From positions 62,001 to 126,000 of the forward strand of contig CAKUDG010000005.1 in assembly GCA_934644965.1 (NCBI GenBank): a stretch of DNA of 64,000 bases. The letters are read 5' to 3'. The notes under the pieces were generated by a model. The model was not told the origin of the DNA. It made no database searches and saw nothing but the letters and a program-made list of their open reading frames with translations. Each line of letters begins with the position of its first letter. Within the stretch, counting starts at the first letter, position 1. Positions 1 to 9,503 of this stretch are shown in pieces. The translations under genes were made by a program, and so were the position numbers. Source of the stretch: an uncultured Victivallales bacterium. GTDB taxonomy: Bacteria; Verrucomicrobiota; Lentisphaeria; Victivallales; UBA1829.

Positions 1-2
1 GG

Positions 3-2033
3 GAAAGGACACCGGAACGGGAAATCCCCAGCGCGCTGGAAGCCGTCATTCTGAAGGCGATGAGCACCAATCCGGACAACCGTTATTCCTCCGTCAAGGA
101 ACTCCGCAACGAGGTGTTCGCCTTCATCGGCGGATTCGCAACCGTGGCGGAACGGGCCACCTTCCTGAAGCGGACGCTCCTTTTCTTCAAGCGGCACAGC
201 ATCATTCTGAGCTTCACGGCGGCGATTCTGCTGATTCTGCTCTGCATCGGGGTTTACGCGGTGCAGGAGAAGATGCGACAGCAGGGATCGTGGTCCTGTG
301 TCTACCGTCAGGACTTCACCCGTCCGGAAGCGGCTCAAGGGCTGCGCAATCTCATTTTCACCAACAGCATGATTACAGAACGGACCTCTTCCTGGCCGCT
401 CACTCCGGAGGGTCTTTCCATGCCGCTCGGGGAATGGCTCTGGCTGGATCTGCCCGTTTCCGGAAACACAAAACTGGAACTTTCTTATCATCCGGGACCG
501 ACTCTGGAGGCACTGGAGGTCTGTCTGAGTTCGAGAATGGAACCGCTCGGCCAATGGTGGCATGTCCCGACAGGATATTCCTTCCAGTTCGGCGGATTTT
601 CGGGGACCAGGGACATCATCTACCGCAATCTCAATGAACTCAACTCGGAACTCATCACGGCGATGGAATCGAAGGCGAAGCCCGGACGCGTCAATACGGT
701 CACCTTCATCCGTGAGGGCGAAACCCTTATGATCCGGACGGAAGATGGAAGCACTCTTCAGGCAACCGATCTCTTTCCCCCCACAGGGAAAAATCTGGAA
801 AGGATCGGCATCCGGTCCTTTGCCAATTCCATGAAACTGCGTTCCATCGTGCTCTACCGTCTTGCGCTTCCGGAAAAGGCAAGTCCTCTGATCGCAGGAG
901 ATGCTCTTTCGGATGTCCAGCTTTATGAAAAGGCCATTGAAAAGTATCTCATGGTCGCGGACAGCTATTCACAGCTGCCGCTGTCGGAAATGGCCCTGAC
1001 CAAGGCTTATATGACCGCGGCCTCCAAGCTCCCGGACTCCCCGCTCCGAACCGAACTGATTGTCGACATCAAACGCCGCATTGCCGCCAAACCCGCCTTC
1101 AAATACCAGGAGCAGATCATGGAAATCGACGCGCTCACACTCTGGCGAGAACAGCGTTTTCATGAGGCTCTGGCTTATGTCAGCGATCTTCTCTCGAGGA
1201 ATCCGGACACGGGAATCGTCGCAAAACTGCTTCAGCTGCCACATCAGAAACTGCCGGAGGACGTTGTCCGGGAGCTTCTCCGCTGCATTTCCCGGACCAG
1301 AAATCTGAAACGACTGGATCTTTCCAACTACGGAATCCGCTCTCTCAGTCAGCTGCAGGGACTTCCCCTCACTCATCTGGACTGCTCCGGAAATGAACTG
1401 GCCTCCCTGGACGGGATCTCCTCCATGCCGCTTGAAACGCTCGACTGCAAAAACAATCTCCTGCGCGATCTGAAACCGCTCCGCGGCATGAGACTCAAGG
1501 CCCTCTCCTGCCGGAACAATCTCATTGAGGATGTCGATTCCCTGAAAGGAATGCCGCTCCGGGATCTGGATCTCTCCGGAAACAGGATCGCAGATCTTTC
1601 CCCGCTCGCGGGAACCTATTCTCTGGAAAGACTGGTCTGCCGGAAAAACCAGGTCCGCACGCTTGCACCCCTGGCGGATCTGAAACTCAAAAAGCTCGAC
1701 ACCGGCGAAAATCCGCTGGACTCGCTCGAAGCGCTCCGCGACATGGAGCTCACCTCGCTCCTGATCGACAGGACAGAAGTGCACGATCTTTCCCCCCTGA
1801 AAGGAATGCCGCTCCACACCCTGGAACTTTATAACTGCGACCGTCTCAAAGATCTCTCGCCCGTCTTCCAGATGCCGACTCTGGAACGCCTCAGCCTGCC
1901 GCCGGAGCCTGCGGACATCCGTCCCCTGCGGGAAAGCGCTTCTCTGAAATACCTCTCCAAACGTTCCGTTGCCCCCTACTCCGCCGACCCGCCGGAAACC
2001 GCGGCGGAATTCTGGACCCGGAATCCCAACTAA
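3..2033 (+). CDS. Ser/Thr protein kinase C-terminal part with TM segment and leucine-rich repeats (partial, left edge)
   Basis: The reading frame is open to the left edge, so the gene starts outside the window. The first residues (LEAVILKAMSTNPDNRYSS) match the end of a Hanks-type kinase domain, subdomain XI, so the catalytic domain lies upstream. About 45 residues later there is one strong membrane segment (SIILSFTAAILLILLCIGVY), followed by a probable extracytoplasmic region that starts beta-rich and becomes helical. The last 250 residues hold about ten leucine-rich repeats of about 21 residues, with the recurring pattern LSPLKGMPL and LDCSGN. This kinase-membrane-LRR layout is familiar from planctomycetes and other PVC bacteria. 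The internal ATG at 60 is not the real start. The catalytic residues cannot be checked here. The ligand of the LRR region is unknown. Confidence 0.85.
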   Translation, partial: ERTPEREIPSALEAVILKAMSTNPDNRYSSVKELRNEVFAFIGGFATVAERATFLKRTLLFFKRHSIILSFTAAILLILLCIGVYAVQEKMRQQGSWSCVYRQDFTRPEAAQGLRNLIFTNSMITERTSSWPLTPEGLSMPLGEWLWLDLPVSGNTKLELSYHPGPTLEALEVCLSSRMEPLGQWWHVPTGYSFQFGGFSGTRDIIYRNLNELNSELITAMESKAKPGRVNTVTFIREGETLMIRTEDGSTLQATDLFPPTGKNLERIGIRSFANSMKLRSIVLYRLALPEKASPLIAGDALSDVQLYEKAIEKYLMVADSYSQLPLSEMALTKAYMTAASKLPDSPLRTELIVDIKRRIAAKPAFKYQEQIMEIDALTLWREQRFHEALAYVSDLLSRNPDTGIVAKLLQLPHQKLPEDVVRELLRCISRTRNLKRLDLSNYGIRSLSQLQGLPLTHLDCSGNELASLDGISSMPLETLDCKNNLLRDLKPLRGMRLKALSCRNNLIEDVDSLKGMPLRDLDLSGNRIADLSPLAGTYSLERLVCRKNQVRTLAPLADLKLKKLDTGENPLDSLEALRDMELTSLLIDRTEVHDLSPLKGMPLHTLELYNCDRLKDLSPVFQMPTLERLSLPPEPADIRPLRESASLKYLSKRSVAPYSADPPETAAEFWTRNPN

Positions 2034-2064
2034 CACTTTCCCCGTGAAAGGGAAAACAGCTGTC

Positions 2065-2778
2065 ATGTATTCCAGATCATCCATTCTGAAACGCTTCCTC
2101 CCTGCCCGGGGCGGGAACGGAAAAACGCAGGATAAAGAAAACGAAAAAGAAACGGAATCCGATCTTGTCGTGTTCATTCACGGACTTTTCCTTTCCGGGC
2201 ACGTCTTTTATCCGATGGCGCGCCATCTTGCGGCACAGGGATGGGAAGGAATCGTCTACGACTACCCCACACGTTTGAAAAACGTCTGCGGACACGGGGA
2301 GGATCTCGCCCGTTTCCTCGATGAACTCTGTGAAAAGGAAAACGGAAGAAAAAGAAAAATCGTGCTGGTGACGCACAGTCTCGGCGGAATTGTCGTCAGA
2401 GCGGCATCGGGACTCTGGAACTCCCGGACGGAAAACGCCATCCGGAAAATCCTGATGATCGTTCCTCCGAACCGCGGCTCGGACATGGCCAGGCTGGCAT
2501 GCGCCCTCTTTCCCCCCGTCGGAAAACTTTCCCGCGTCCTTCCCGACCTGAGCAGCTCTCCGGATGCCGCCGTTCATCGGCTCCCTCTCCTTCATCCCGG
2601 AAAACAGGAACTCGCCATCTTCGGCGCCCGTTATGATCTGGAAGTCCGGGAGAAATCCTACCATCTCCCGGGAGAATGCCTTTACCGCCGCTTCCCCTGC
2701 GGACATACGGACATCCTCTTCCGCAAAGAAATCTTCTCCCAGGTGGAGTCCTTTCTTCAGACCCCTTTCCCTCACTGA
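2065..2778 (+). CDS. alpha/beta hydrolase, lipase/esterase-like
   Basis: A 237-residue protein with the alpha/beta-hydrolase core: an oxyanion-type strand (VVFIHGLFLSG), the nucleophile elbow THSLGG, and a likely catalytic histidine in CGHTDILF near the C-terminus. This is the pattern of bacterial triacylglycerol lipases and PGAP1-like esterases. No signal peptide is evident, so action in the cytoplasm is likely, but the substrate is unknown. An in-frame start at 1969 lies inside the upstream kinase gene; the ATG at 2065 follows the kinase stop and has a purine-rich GAAAGGGAAAA stretch upstream, so I use it. The gene lies 31 bp after the kinase gene and is probably co-transcribed with it. Confidence 0.8.
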   Translation: MYSRSSILKRFLPARGGNGKTQDKENEKETESDLVVFIHGLFLSGHVFYPMARHLAAQGWEGIVYDYPTRLKNVCGHGEDLARFLDELCEKENGRKRKIVLVTHSLGGIVVRAASGLWNSRTENAIRKILMIVPPNRGSDMARLACALFPPVGKLSRVLPDLSSSPDAAVHRLPLLHPGKQELAIFGARYDLEVREKSYHLPGECLYRRFPCGHTDILFRKEIFSQVESFLQTPFPH

Positions 2779-2884
2779 AGAATCCTCCCCGTCCCCTGTT
2801 CCATCCCGTTCCCGGGCTCAACTCCTGACCTGATTTTGCATAAGAAAACTGTTTCGCAAGGAGAACAGGAGGATGGGAAAAGCG

Positions 2885-4573
2885 TCAGGGCTTTTTTGCG
2901 GTCTTCCCCGCATTCGGGTCGGGATTGCCGCTTTCCCAGGCGCCCGGAGCGGAAGAAGCATCTGCCGCAGGAGCGGAGCTGCCTGAATTCTCGGAAAGGA
3001 TTTCCGCCTTCAGACGATCCGCCAGGAAGGGATACGCCGCCATGCAGGCCTTGGTCACTTCGGACTTCATGACATCAAAGGGAGGAAGCGCCATGCGTTC
3101 TGTATCGGAAAAAGAACGGTGATATTTGTCGTAGGCGAATCTGGCCATTCTCAGATGCCCGGCCGCGGCTTCCCGGTCCCCGTATCCGAGCAGGACGCAG
3201 CTCCGGAAAATCAGGAGCGGGATATAGTCATTCGCCTGCTTGTAACTGGCGTCGGTAATATCCTCCGTCCATTCGGTCAGGATAAAGGCGTCGAAGTCAA
3301 GACGGTTTGCCTTGTTTCCTTTGAATTCCCTGCGGAGCAGATTGTAATACTCGCGGGATTTGGCATACTGACCATAACTGTAAAGCAGCACGGCAGCATC
3401 GGTGTAGAAATATTCCCGCGCATGCTTGAAGGAAGGCACATCGGGATTGCGTTCGATCACTTCGTCATAATAGCGTTTGACGGCATCCACCAGAGCCAGG
3501 TTCGGCACCAGCATGAAGTACATGGATGCCTGATTGTCCGGAAGTAGCATCCGCCCGTTGGAAAAACTGACCTGCAGGGACTGCACGATCATGCGTTCGG
3601 AATTGGTGTCCGCCTTCATCGGGCTGTATGCGATTCCCTGGGTCGCCCAGTAAATGGCGAAGGATTCAGGGAGGAGCCAGTCCAGCTCGCCGTAGTTTCT
3701 GTTGATGTCCGCAATGACCTGGGGGTCGATAATGTATTCGGTGCGGAGCCATCTGGCGCGCAGATAGAGGGAAAGGGTCTCCAGCTCTTCCGCTGTCAGG
3801 CGCCGGACTGTTTCATCCCCGGCAAGCGAAGGAGGCACGCTTTCCATGTCCGGCGGCAGCTTCCCGAGAAACTCAAAGCGTTCCAGAAGCACGTCCAGAC
3901 TTTCAAATCCCCATGCCTTCATGATTTTCCAGAGCGGGTGGTCCGGAGGGAACTTCTCCTTTAGTTCGCTTTCGGTTTTCGGGGCGGCTGCCAGCGCCTC
4001 CCAATCCGGATAGTGGGTCCCGTAGGCGTGCAGGAAAATACGGGCCATTTCATACTTGTAATAACGCTGGGCATCGTCCAGAACATTGCCGAGCTTATGC
4101 TGGTAAATCCATCCGAGTTCCTTGTAAAGCTCCGGATCGTTCGGATTATAGCGGAGCGCTTCCTGAAGCACTTCGATTCCGCGGTGAACCCAGCGCCAGC
4201 GGTCCTCAGGTGACTGACAAGTTACGGAAATATTGTACGCCATGTTCCAGCCCAGATAGGCCGCGGCCGCCGTGGACTTCGGCTGCAGTTTCGTAATCCA
4301 GGAAGCCAGCTGCGCCAGCTCGAAATATTTGCCCTGTTCCTGAAGAGAAATGGTCCGGAGCCAGAGAAAGTCCGCAATGATGCCCCGGAAACCGCCCAGA
4401 GCGACGGTCGTGAACGCTACCACCGGCGGCGCGCCGTCGACATATTCGGCATCCACGAGCGAATCCTCCCGGATGATCGAATCAAGGCGGGACTGCACAT
4501 AGACATTCGCCAGCAGCAGAATCACCGTCGCAATCAGAGCCGTCAGAAACAAAATCAGACGTCTTCCGTTCAT
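2885..4573 (-). CDS. TPR-like membrane-anchored protein, last gene of the SPFH/ABC block
   Basis: A 562-residue protein with an N-terminal membrane anchor (LILFLTALIATVILLLANVYV), then a long helical region that looks like degenerate tetratricopeptide repeats (for example AAAYLGWNMAYN and ELYKELGWIYQHKLG). The C-terminus is a low-complexity Ala/Ser/Pro tail. I do not recognise a named family. It follows the ABC permease on the same strand, separated by 205 bp that include a possible terminator, so it may be expressed with the ABC genes or on its own. The position suggests an envelope role linked to the exporter. That is inference from context only. Confidence 0.8.
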   Translation of the reverse strand: MNGRRLILFLTALIATVILLLANVYVQSRLDSIIREDSLVDAEYVDGAPPVVAFTTVALGGFRGIIADFLWLRTISLQEQGKYFELAQLASWITKLQPKSTAAAAYLGWNMAYNISVTCQSPEDRWRWVHRGIEVLQEALRYNPNDPELYKELGWIYQHKLGNVLDDAQRYYKYEMARIFLHAYGTHYPDWEALAAAPKTESELKEKFPPDHPLWKIMKAWGFESLDVLLERFEFLGKLPPDMESVPPSLAGDETVRRLTAEELETLSLYLRARWLRTEYIIDPQVIADINRNYGELDWLLPESFAIYWATQGIAYSPMKADTNSERMIVQSLQVSFSNGRMLLPDNQASMYFMLVPNLALVDAVKRYYDEVIERNPDVPSFKHAREYFYTDAAVLLYSYGQYAKSREYYNLLRREFKGNKANRLDFDAFILTEWTEDITDASYKQANDYIPLLIFRSCVLLGYGDREAAAGHLRMARFAYDKYHRSFSDTERMALPPFDVMKSEVTKACMAAYPFLADRLKAEILSENSGSSAPAADASSAPGAWESGNPDPNAGKTAKKP

Positions 4574-4741
4574 TTTTTCTTCCTCATCTCTCTATCACCT
4601 TCCACTACTCTTTTCCCGTCAGGCCGGGGGAAACGCTCCCCATCTATACTGCCGCCCCTCTCGCGTGTTTCCGTTCCAGCTCTTTTTTTTCTTTCTTCCC
4701 CTCCCGCCTCCTTTTTTCCTCAGCACAGCTCTTCAGGCAGC

Positions 4742-4775
4742 AAAAGACGGCGGGCGGGGCATCCGCCTCCGCCCC
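4742..4775 (-). terminator. possible intrinsic terminator after the ABC permease
   Basis: Read on the minus strand, GGGCGG pairs with CCGCCC around an 11-base loop (arms at 4769-4774 and 4752-4757), followed by GCCGTCTTTT. The U-run is short, so this may be a partial terminator that lets some transcripts reach the TPR gene. Confidence 0.4.
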
Positions 4776-4778
4776 CTC

Positions 4779-6203
4779 CTAGCGTTTCATGGCAGTCCCG
4801 AGCTCTCTCCGGCTGTAAAGCCAGATACCGAAAAGGCAGAGCGGCAGACCGCGCAGAAGCAGATTCAGAAGCACCAGTTTCCCGATCAGGGCGAATTCGA
4901 CCAATTCCCCGTCCGACACATGTGAGGACACAAAGAAATCCTGCAGCGGAATCAGCAGCGTCACCATAAGGGTGCTTGCCCAGGCTCCGATGTTCTCCAG
5001 AAAACCTCTGGGCAGACCTTCCGTCTTGGCCAGGGAACCCAGAAGATAATTGGACAAAACTCCGATGACCAGATACGAGACCGTCAGGAAAACCGCAACC
5101 GGCATGCTGACCAGCGCACCGATCGCGCAGGCAATCCCAGTCAGAGCAGCAAGTCCCAGAAATGTGACAAACACTGCGCGGCAGTAATTTTCAGTGAATC
5201 CTGTCACGCGGATCATCAGCTTCGGACCGTCCGCCTGCTGAAAATAAAGCGAACTTCCGTCCGGAGTAAGATTGGCGAAGCCGAATTCCGCCGTTCCTTT
5301 GTGGACCGCAATTTTGCCTGGAACAGCAAATTCGTTTGCTGCGCCGCAGAGAATTTCCTCCGGGTCCTTGGAAATGTAGACCGGCACATACCCGGTCACA
5401 GGAGCGTCCGGAGCATCTGATTCGCGTTTCTCCTGCATGAGGCGCATGAACCATCCTCCGCGCGCCAGAGTCTGCTTGTTTGTACTGGAGCTGGAAAAGG
5501 TTTTGTATCGCAGATACAGCGGCCCGTCATACGAATCGGGCAGACCGGAATACTGCCAGCGCCGTTCGGTCCCGACCTTGACTTCCCCCATATTCGCCAT
5601 GATCTGTTTCGTCAGCTGATCGAGATATTGTTTGCGTTTGGCGCCGTCAAGTTCGGGGAGGTGTTCTCCGCGGGAAGCCGCATCCTGAATTCTGCGTTCG
5701 AGTTCCGCCTGGACCAGTTCCTGGAGGTCCGGCGGCCGGGGCATGAAAACACGGCGCCCGGTCAGGACTTCGTTTTCCACCCTCGACCGTTCCTGCTCCG
5801 GGAAATCCTTCCTCTCATACTGCCAGAAAAGGAATCCGTATATCACTGCCGAGGAAATCAGCAGCAGCACGGTGTGAATGAGAAGCACGCCTGTAAATTT
5901 CCCCAGCCATACCGTTGCGCGTGAAATGGGCTTCACCACAATCATGTGCAGCTGCCCGTTCTCCACATCCGTGCACAGCTCTGAACACGAAAGCCAGATC
6001 GAAGACGCGGACAGAATGAACGCCACGAATCCCAGACTGTATTCCAGGATCACCTGAATAAATCCCAGCGCCGTACCGTCCCCTCTGATGGTGTTCGGCA
6101 CCAGAACAATGCAGAGCAGCAGCAGAAAGAGGAGAAGCCGGAATACGTTGGAACGCAGGGCAGAACGGCATGTCAGTCTCACGACGGCCAGAAACGCGGT
6201 CAT
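4779..6203 (-). CDS. ABC-2 type transporter permease
   Basis: A polytopic protein of 474 residues. One membrane segment lies near the N-terminus, others follow, including a cluster in the C-terminal third (for example FLTVSYLVIGVLSNYLLG). A large soluble insert of about 200 residues sits between the second or third and later segments. The short motif GQLHMIVVKPISRATVWLGK is typical of ABC-2 permeases of the NosY/DUF-type exporters. The ATG at 6218 overlaps the ATPase gene by 11 bp. The ATG at 6203 has GGGGA eight bases upstream and starts the first conserved helix, so I prefer it. With the ATPase it forms an exporter of unknown substrate. Confidence 0.85.
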   Translation of the reverse strand: MTAFLAVVRLTCRSALRSNVFRLLLFLLLLCIVLVPNTIRGDGTALGFIQVILEYSLGFVAFILSASSIWLSCSELCTDVENGQLHMIVVKPISRATVWLGKFTGVLLIHTVLLLISSAVIYGFLFWQYERKDFPEQERSRVENEVLTGRRVFMPRPPDLQELVQAELERRIQDAASRGEHLPELDGAKRKQYLDQLTKQIMANMGEVKVGTERRWQYSGLPDSYDGPLYLRYKTFSSSSTNKQTLARGGWFMRLMQEKRESDAPDAPVTGYVPVYISKDPEEILCGAANEFAVPGKIAVHKGTAEFGFANLTPDGSSLYFQQADGPKLMIRVTGFTENYCRAVFVTFLGLAALTGIACAIGALVSMPVAVFLTVSYLVIGVLSNYLLGSLAKTEGLPRGFLENIGAWASTLMVTLLIPLQDFFVSSHVSDGELVEFALIGKLVLLNLLLRGLPLCLFGIWLYSRRELGTAMKR

Positions 6204-6207
6204 AGAG

Positions 6208-7410
6208 TCATTCCCCATCCTTTTTGGAAGAAAGCATTTCCTTCAGTTTCCGGTTGGCATCGTCCATTTCTCTGCGTTCCTCCTCGCTGGGAGAGGGCGA
6301 AGCTTCGGGCGCCGGAGCTTCCCGGCTCAGGCTGTCCAGAACGGAGCGGTCTATCTGCTCCTCGGATCCGGCGGCGGAGGGAGGCGGAACAACAGGAGCT
6401 TCTTCGGGTTCTCTTCCGGCAAGACGATTCAGAAGCTCATCGGAGGAAAGGCCCTCCCGTCCCGTTTCCTGTCCGGCGGAAAGATATTCGGCAATATGCC
6501 CGCCCGCGCGGGCTCCGAAGGTTTCCACGCTTTCCTGTCTTGCGCGGTTGACCACATCCAGGAAAAATTCTTCCAACGTCATGCGCGGATGGGAAATCCT
6601 GAATTCCTCCCCGTTCAGGCTGGAACGCAGAATTGAAAGGACCTTCTCCATCACTTCCGGTGGAAGTTCCGGCGTGGTGATCGTGCTGGTATTCTGAATG
6701 GTGAGCAGTTCGCTGAGCGTGCCCTGAGCGCGGATCCGACCGCCGTAAAGAATGATGACTCGGTCGCAGACGTCTTCTACATCGCTCAGAAGATGACTTG
6801 TCACAATCACGGTCTTCCCGCGCTTCTTCAGCATCAGGATCAGATCCTTGACTTCCCTGCATCCCAGAGGATCCAGTCCGGAAGTCGGCTCGTCCAGAAT
6901 CAGAAGCGAAGGATCATTCACCATCGCCTGCGCCAGACCGATCCGCCGCGCCATCCCCTTGGAAAACTCGCCCACAGGACGGTTCTTCGCATGGGACATG
7001 CCCACCATTTCCAGAAGCTGCGTGCAGCGTTTCGCACGTTCCCCGGCTGAAAGATTGAAGAGGGAGGCAAAGAAGTCCAGCGTTTCATACGCCGTCAGAT
7101 ACTTGTACAGATAGGATTCCTCGGGCAGATAACCGATCAGTTTCTTCGTATCGACATCGCGGGGGGATTTGCCGAAAACCGTCAGCCGCCCCCCCGTCGG
7201 ATACAGCAAACCGAGCAGCATCTTCACCGTGGTGGACTTCCCCGATCCGTTCGGCCCCAGAAGCCCCAGCACTTCCCCTTCCCGGACCTCAAAGTCCAGG
7301 TCGTTCACGGCCTTGGACTTCGGACGGTTCCAGAAATCCCTGAATTCCTTCACCAGTCCGACAGAACTGACCACTACGGAAGATGCCTTCCTTTCCGATT
7401 CCATTTCCAT
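6208..7410 (-). CDS. ABC transporter ATP-binding protein
   Basis: A 400-residue ATPase with Walker A GPNGSGKST, signature FSKGMARRIGLAQAM, Walker B LLILDEPTSGLDP and the switch histidine in TSHLL. It belongs to the CcmA/NatA type that partners ABC-2 permeases. The last 150 residues or so form an acidic, Pro/Ala-rich extension not needed for ATP hydrolysis. It is immediately upstream of the permease gene, with stop and start almost touching, and 32 bp after the metal ATPase gene. The direction is most likely export. The substrate cannot be read from the sequence. Confidence 0.93.
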   Translation of the reverse strand: MEMESERKASSVVVSSVGLVKEFRDFWNRPKSKAVNDLDFEVREGEVLGLLGPNGSGKSTTVKMLLGLLYPTGGRLTVFGKSPRDVDTKKLIGYLPEESYLYKYLTAYETLDFFASLFNLSAGERAKRCTQLLEMVGMSHAKNRPVGEFSKGMARRIGLAQAMVNDPSLLILDEPTSGLDPLGCREVKDLILMLKKRGKTVIVTSHLLSDVEDVCDRVIILYGGRIRAQGTLSELLTIQNTSTITTPELPPEVMEKVLSILRSSLNGEEFRISHPRMTLEEFFLDVVNRARQESVETFGARAGGHIAEYLSAGQETGREGLSSDELLNRLAGREPEEAPVVPPPSAAGSEEQIDRSVLDSLSREAPAPEASPSPSEEERREMDDANRKLKEMLSSKKDGE

Positions 7411-7442
7411 TTTTGCAGGTCTCCCGGTCCCGTAGTACTACT

Positions 7443-9503
7443 CTATTCCGACTTGCCTTCCACAGCGGCAACGCCTGCAGTGGATTCGGCAAAAGTCACT
7501 TCCTCGCCCGTCCTCACCAGACGCGCACTGTTGAAAATCACAATCAGCGTGCTGAGCGTATGGAAAACCGCCGCCGCTATCGGAGACATCCAGCCGAATA
7601 CTGAAAGCACTATCCCGCCCGCAACAAACAGAAGCCCGAAAATCAGATTCTGATTCGTCACCGAAGACGATTTGCGCGCCAGAGTCACCAGAAGCGGAAT
7701 CCTCCGCAGATCATTCGTCATCAACGCCACAGACGCACTGTTGATCGCAATGTCAGACCCGATCGCACCCATCGCTATGCCGAGATCGCCCACAGCAAGA
7801 GCGGGAGCGTCATTCACGCCGTCTCCAACCACGGCGACAACGCTGCTGCGCTTGACTTCCTCCACATACGCCACCTTCCCCTGCGGAAGACAGTCGCTGC
7901 GGACATCGTCGATATTCAGCTGCGCGGCGATCTTTTCCGCCACGGATGCACGGTCTCCGGTCACCATCGAACAGCGCTTCACGCCGATTCCCTTCAGCTC
8001 ACGGATCGCCGCCGCCGCTTCCGGACGGATCTTATCCTTGAACCCGATCCAGCCGACCAGCTTCCCGCTGCGTGCAACGTACACAACGCTCATGCCCTGT
8101 TCCTCTTCATCTGTCCCTCCGCTCACGGAAATTCCTTCCGTTTCAATCCACGCAGCGCGGCCCACGAGAATCTTCACCCCGTCCGCCATCGCTTCCACGC
8201 CTTTCCCGTGCTCTTCGCGGAATGACGTGATCTCCAGAGGCTTCAAGCCCACTTCAGAGGCAAGGCGCTGGATCGCCAGCGCCGTCGGATGATTGCTGTG
8301 CAGTTCCAGCGACATGGCATAACGCAGCAGTTCCGCCGGCTCTACACCATCCACCGGAGAAAGACGGGCCACCGAAAGCTCTCCCTCGGTCAGGGTCCCC
8401 GTCTTGTCAAAAACCACCGCGCGGATTTTCGCGGCCAGCTCCAGATGGTTCACATTCTTGATGAGAATGCCCAGACGGGCGGCCGCGGCCACCGCCGCCA
8501 CCAGCGTCGTCGGCGTCGCAAGCACCACGGCGCAGGGACATGCGATCACCAGCAGCGTGATAACGCGCGTCATATTTCCGTCCGTAAGCCACCACGTGAT
8601 TGTCGCGAGCATGAGAATGGTCGGCGTATAATATCCCGCGTAGCGGTCGATGATCCGGACAGCCTGCGTTTTGCTGCGTTCGGCGGAAAGAATCATGTCC
8701 TTGACCTTCCCGAGCGTCGTGTCGCCGCCGAGTTTCGTCACTTTGACGTCGATACTTCCCGAAAGGTTCTGCGTCCCGGCATATACCTCATCGCCGCCGG
8801 ACTTGTCAATCGGCAGAGACTCTCCTGTGATGGAGGCCTGATTCACGGCGCTCTGTCCATTGACCACCACGCCGTCCACGGGGAAGTTCTCTCCCGGACG
8901 CACATTGATGATGTCTCCCACCGCCAGAGACAACACTTCCACTTCCACCGGATTCCCGTCCACCAGCTTCCTCGCCGTATGCGGCGTCAGGCGGATCAGC
9001 GCTTCAATAGAACGCTGGGCTCCGCTCGCCGTATGCGATTCAATGATGATGGTGATCAGAAGAAAGAACGCAATGATCCCCGCCGTCCGGAAATCTCCCG
9101 AAGTGAATGCCGCCAGAATCGCCAGCGCCACCAGTTCGTTCATATACACGCGCCCTTCGTAGAGATCCTTCACCGCGGTCAGAAGAATCGGAAGTGCAAG
9201 AAGAATCGCTCCCAGAGCCGCGCTCAGATCCGAAGCAAATCCCTGCTCCGGAAAAAACCAGGACATCAGATAGGAGTTCACAATCAGAAATCCGCCCGCA
9301 AAGGCAAAGGATGCCCTCCCCATGGAACGGGAATGCCCTGCACCATCACCCAGCGGAGCTCCGCAGGAGATGCAGCGCGCCCCCTCGGAAGAGGAATCGG
9401 CCGCATGTTCGTGATGATGATGCTCATGATGGTGGGAATCATGACTGCCGTGATCGTGCCCGCAGCCGCAGGCGTTCAATGGTTTCTCCGCAATGTCAGT
9501 CAT
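7443..9503 (-). CDS. heavy-metal-translocating P1B-type ATPase
   Basis: A 686-residue P-type ATPase. The N-terminus (residues 10-35) is His-rich, with a CGCGHDHG start, then a CISC pair near residue 44; there is no full HMA domain. The core motifs are complete: TGES at 226-229, the membrane CPC at 322-324, phosphorylation site DKTGT at 366-370, the HP motif in SNHPTALAI, MVTGDR and GDGVNDAPAL. CPC plus a His-rich tail suits the Zn/Cd/Co subgroups, but metal choice is inferred. Its start overlaps the stop of the SPFH gene upstream by 4 bp (ATGA), implying translational coupling. A metal pump coupled to HflK/HflC-like genes is unusual. Confidence 0.93.
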   Translation of the reverse strand: MTDIAEKPLNACGCGHDHGSHDSHHHEHHHHEHAADSSSEGARCISCGAPLGDGAGHSRSMGRASFAFAGGFLIVNSYLMSWFFPEQGFASDLSAALGAILLALPILLTAVKDLYEGRVYMNELVALAILAAFTSGDFRTAGIIAFFLLITIIIESHTASGAQRSIEALIRLTPHTARKLVDGNPVEVEVLSLAVGDIINVRPGENFPVDGVVVNGQSAVNQASITGESLPIDKSGGDEVYAGTQNLSGSIDVKVTKLGGDTTLGKVKDMILSAERSKTQAVRIIDRYAGYYTPTILMLATITWWLTDGNMTRVITLLVIACPCAVVLATPTTLVAAVAAAARLGILIKNVNHLELAAKIRAVVFDKTGTLTEGELSVARLSPVDGVEPAELLRYAMSLELHSNHPTALAIQRLASEVGLKPLEITSFREEHGKGVEAMADGVKILVGRAAWIETEGISVSGGTDEEEQGMSVVYVARSGKLVGWIGFKDKIRPEAAAAIRELKGIGVKRCSMVTGDRASVAEKIAAQLNIDDVRSDCLPQGKVAYVEEVKRSSVVAVVGDGVNDAPALAVGDLGIAMGAIGSDIAINSASVALMTNDLRRIPLLVTLARKSSSVTNQNLIFGLLFVAGGIVLSVFGWMSPIAAAVFHTLSTLIVIFNSARLVRTGEEVTFAESTAGVAAVEGKSE

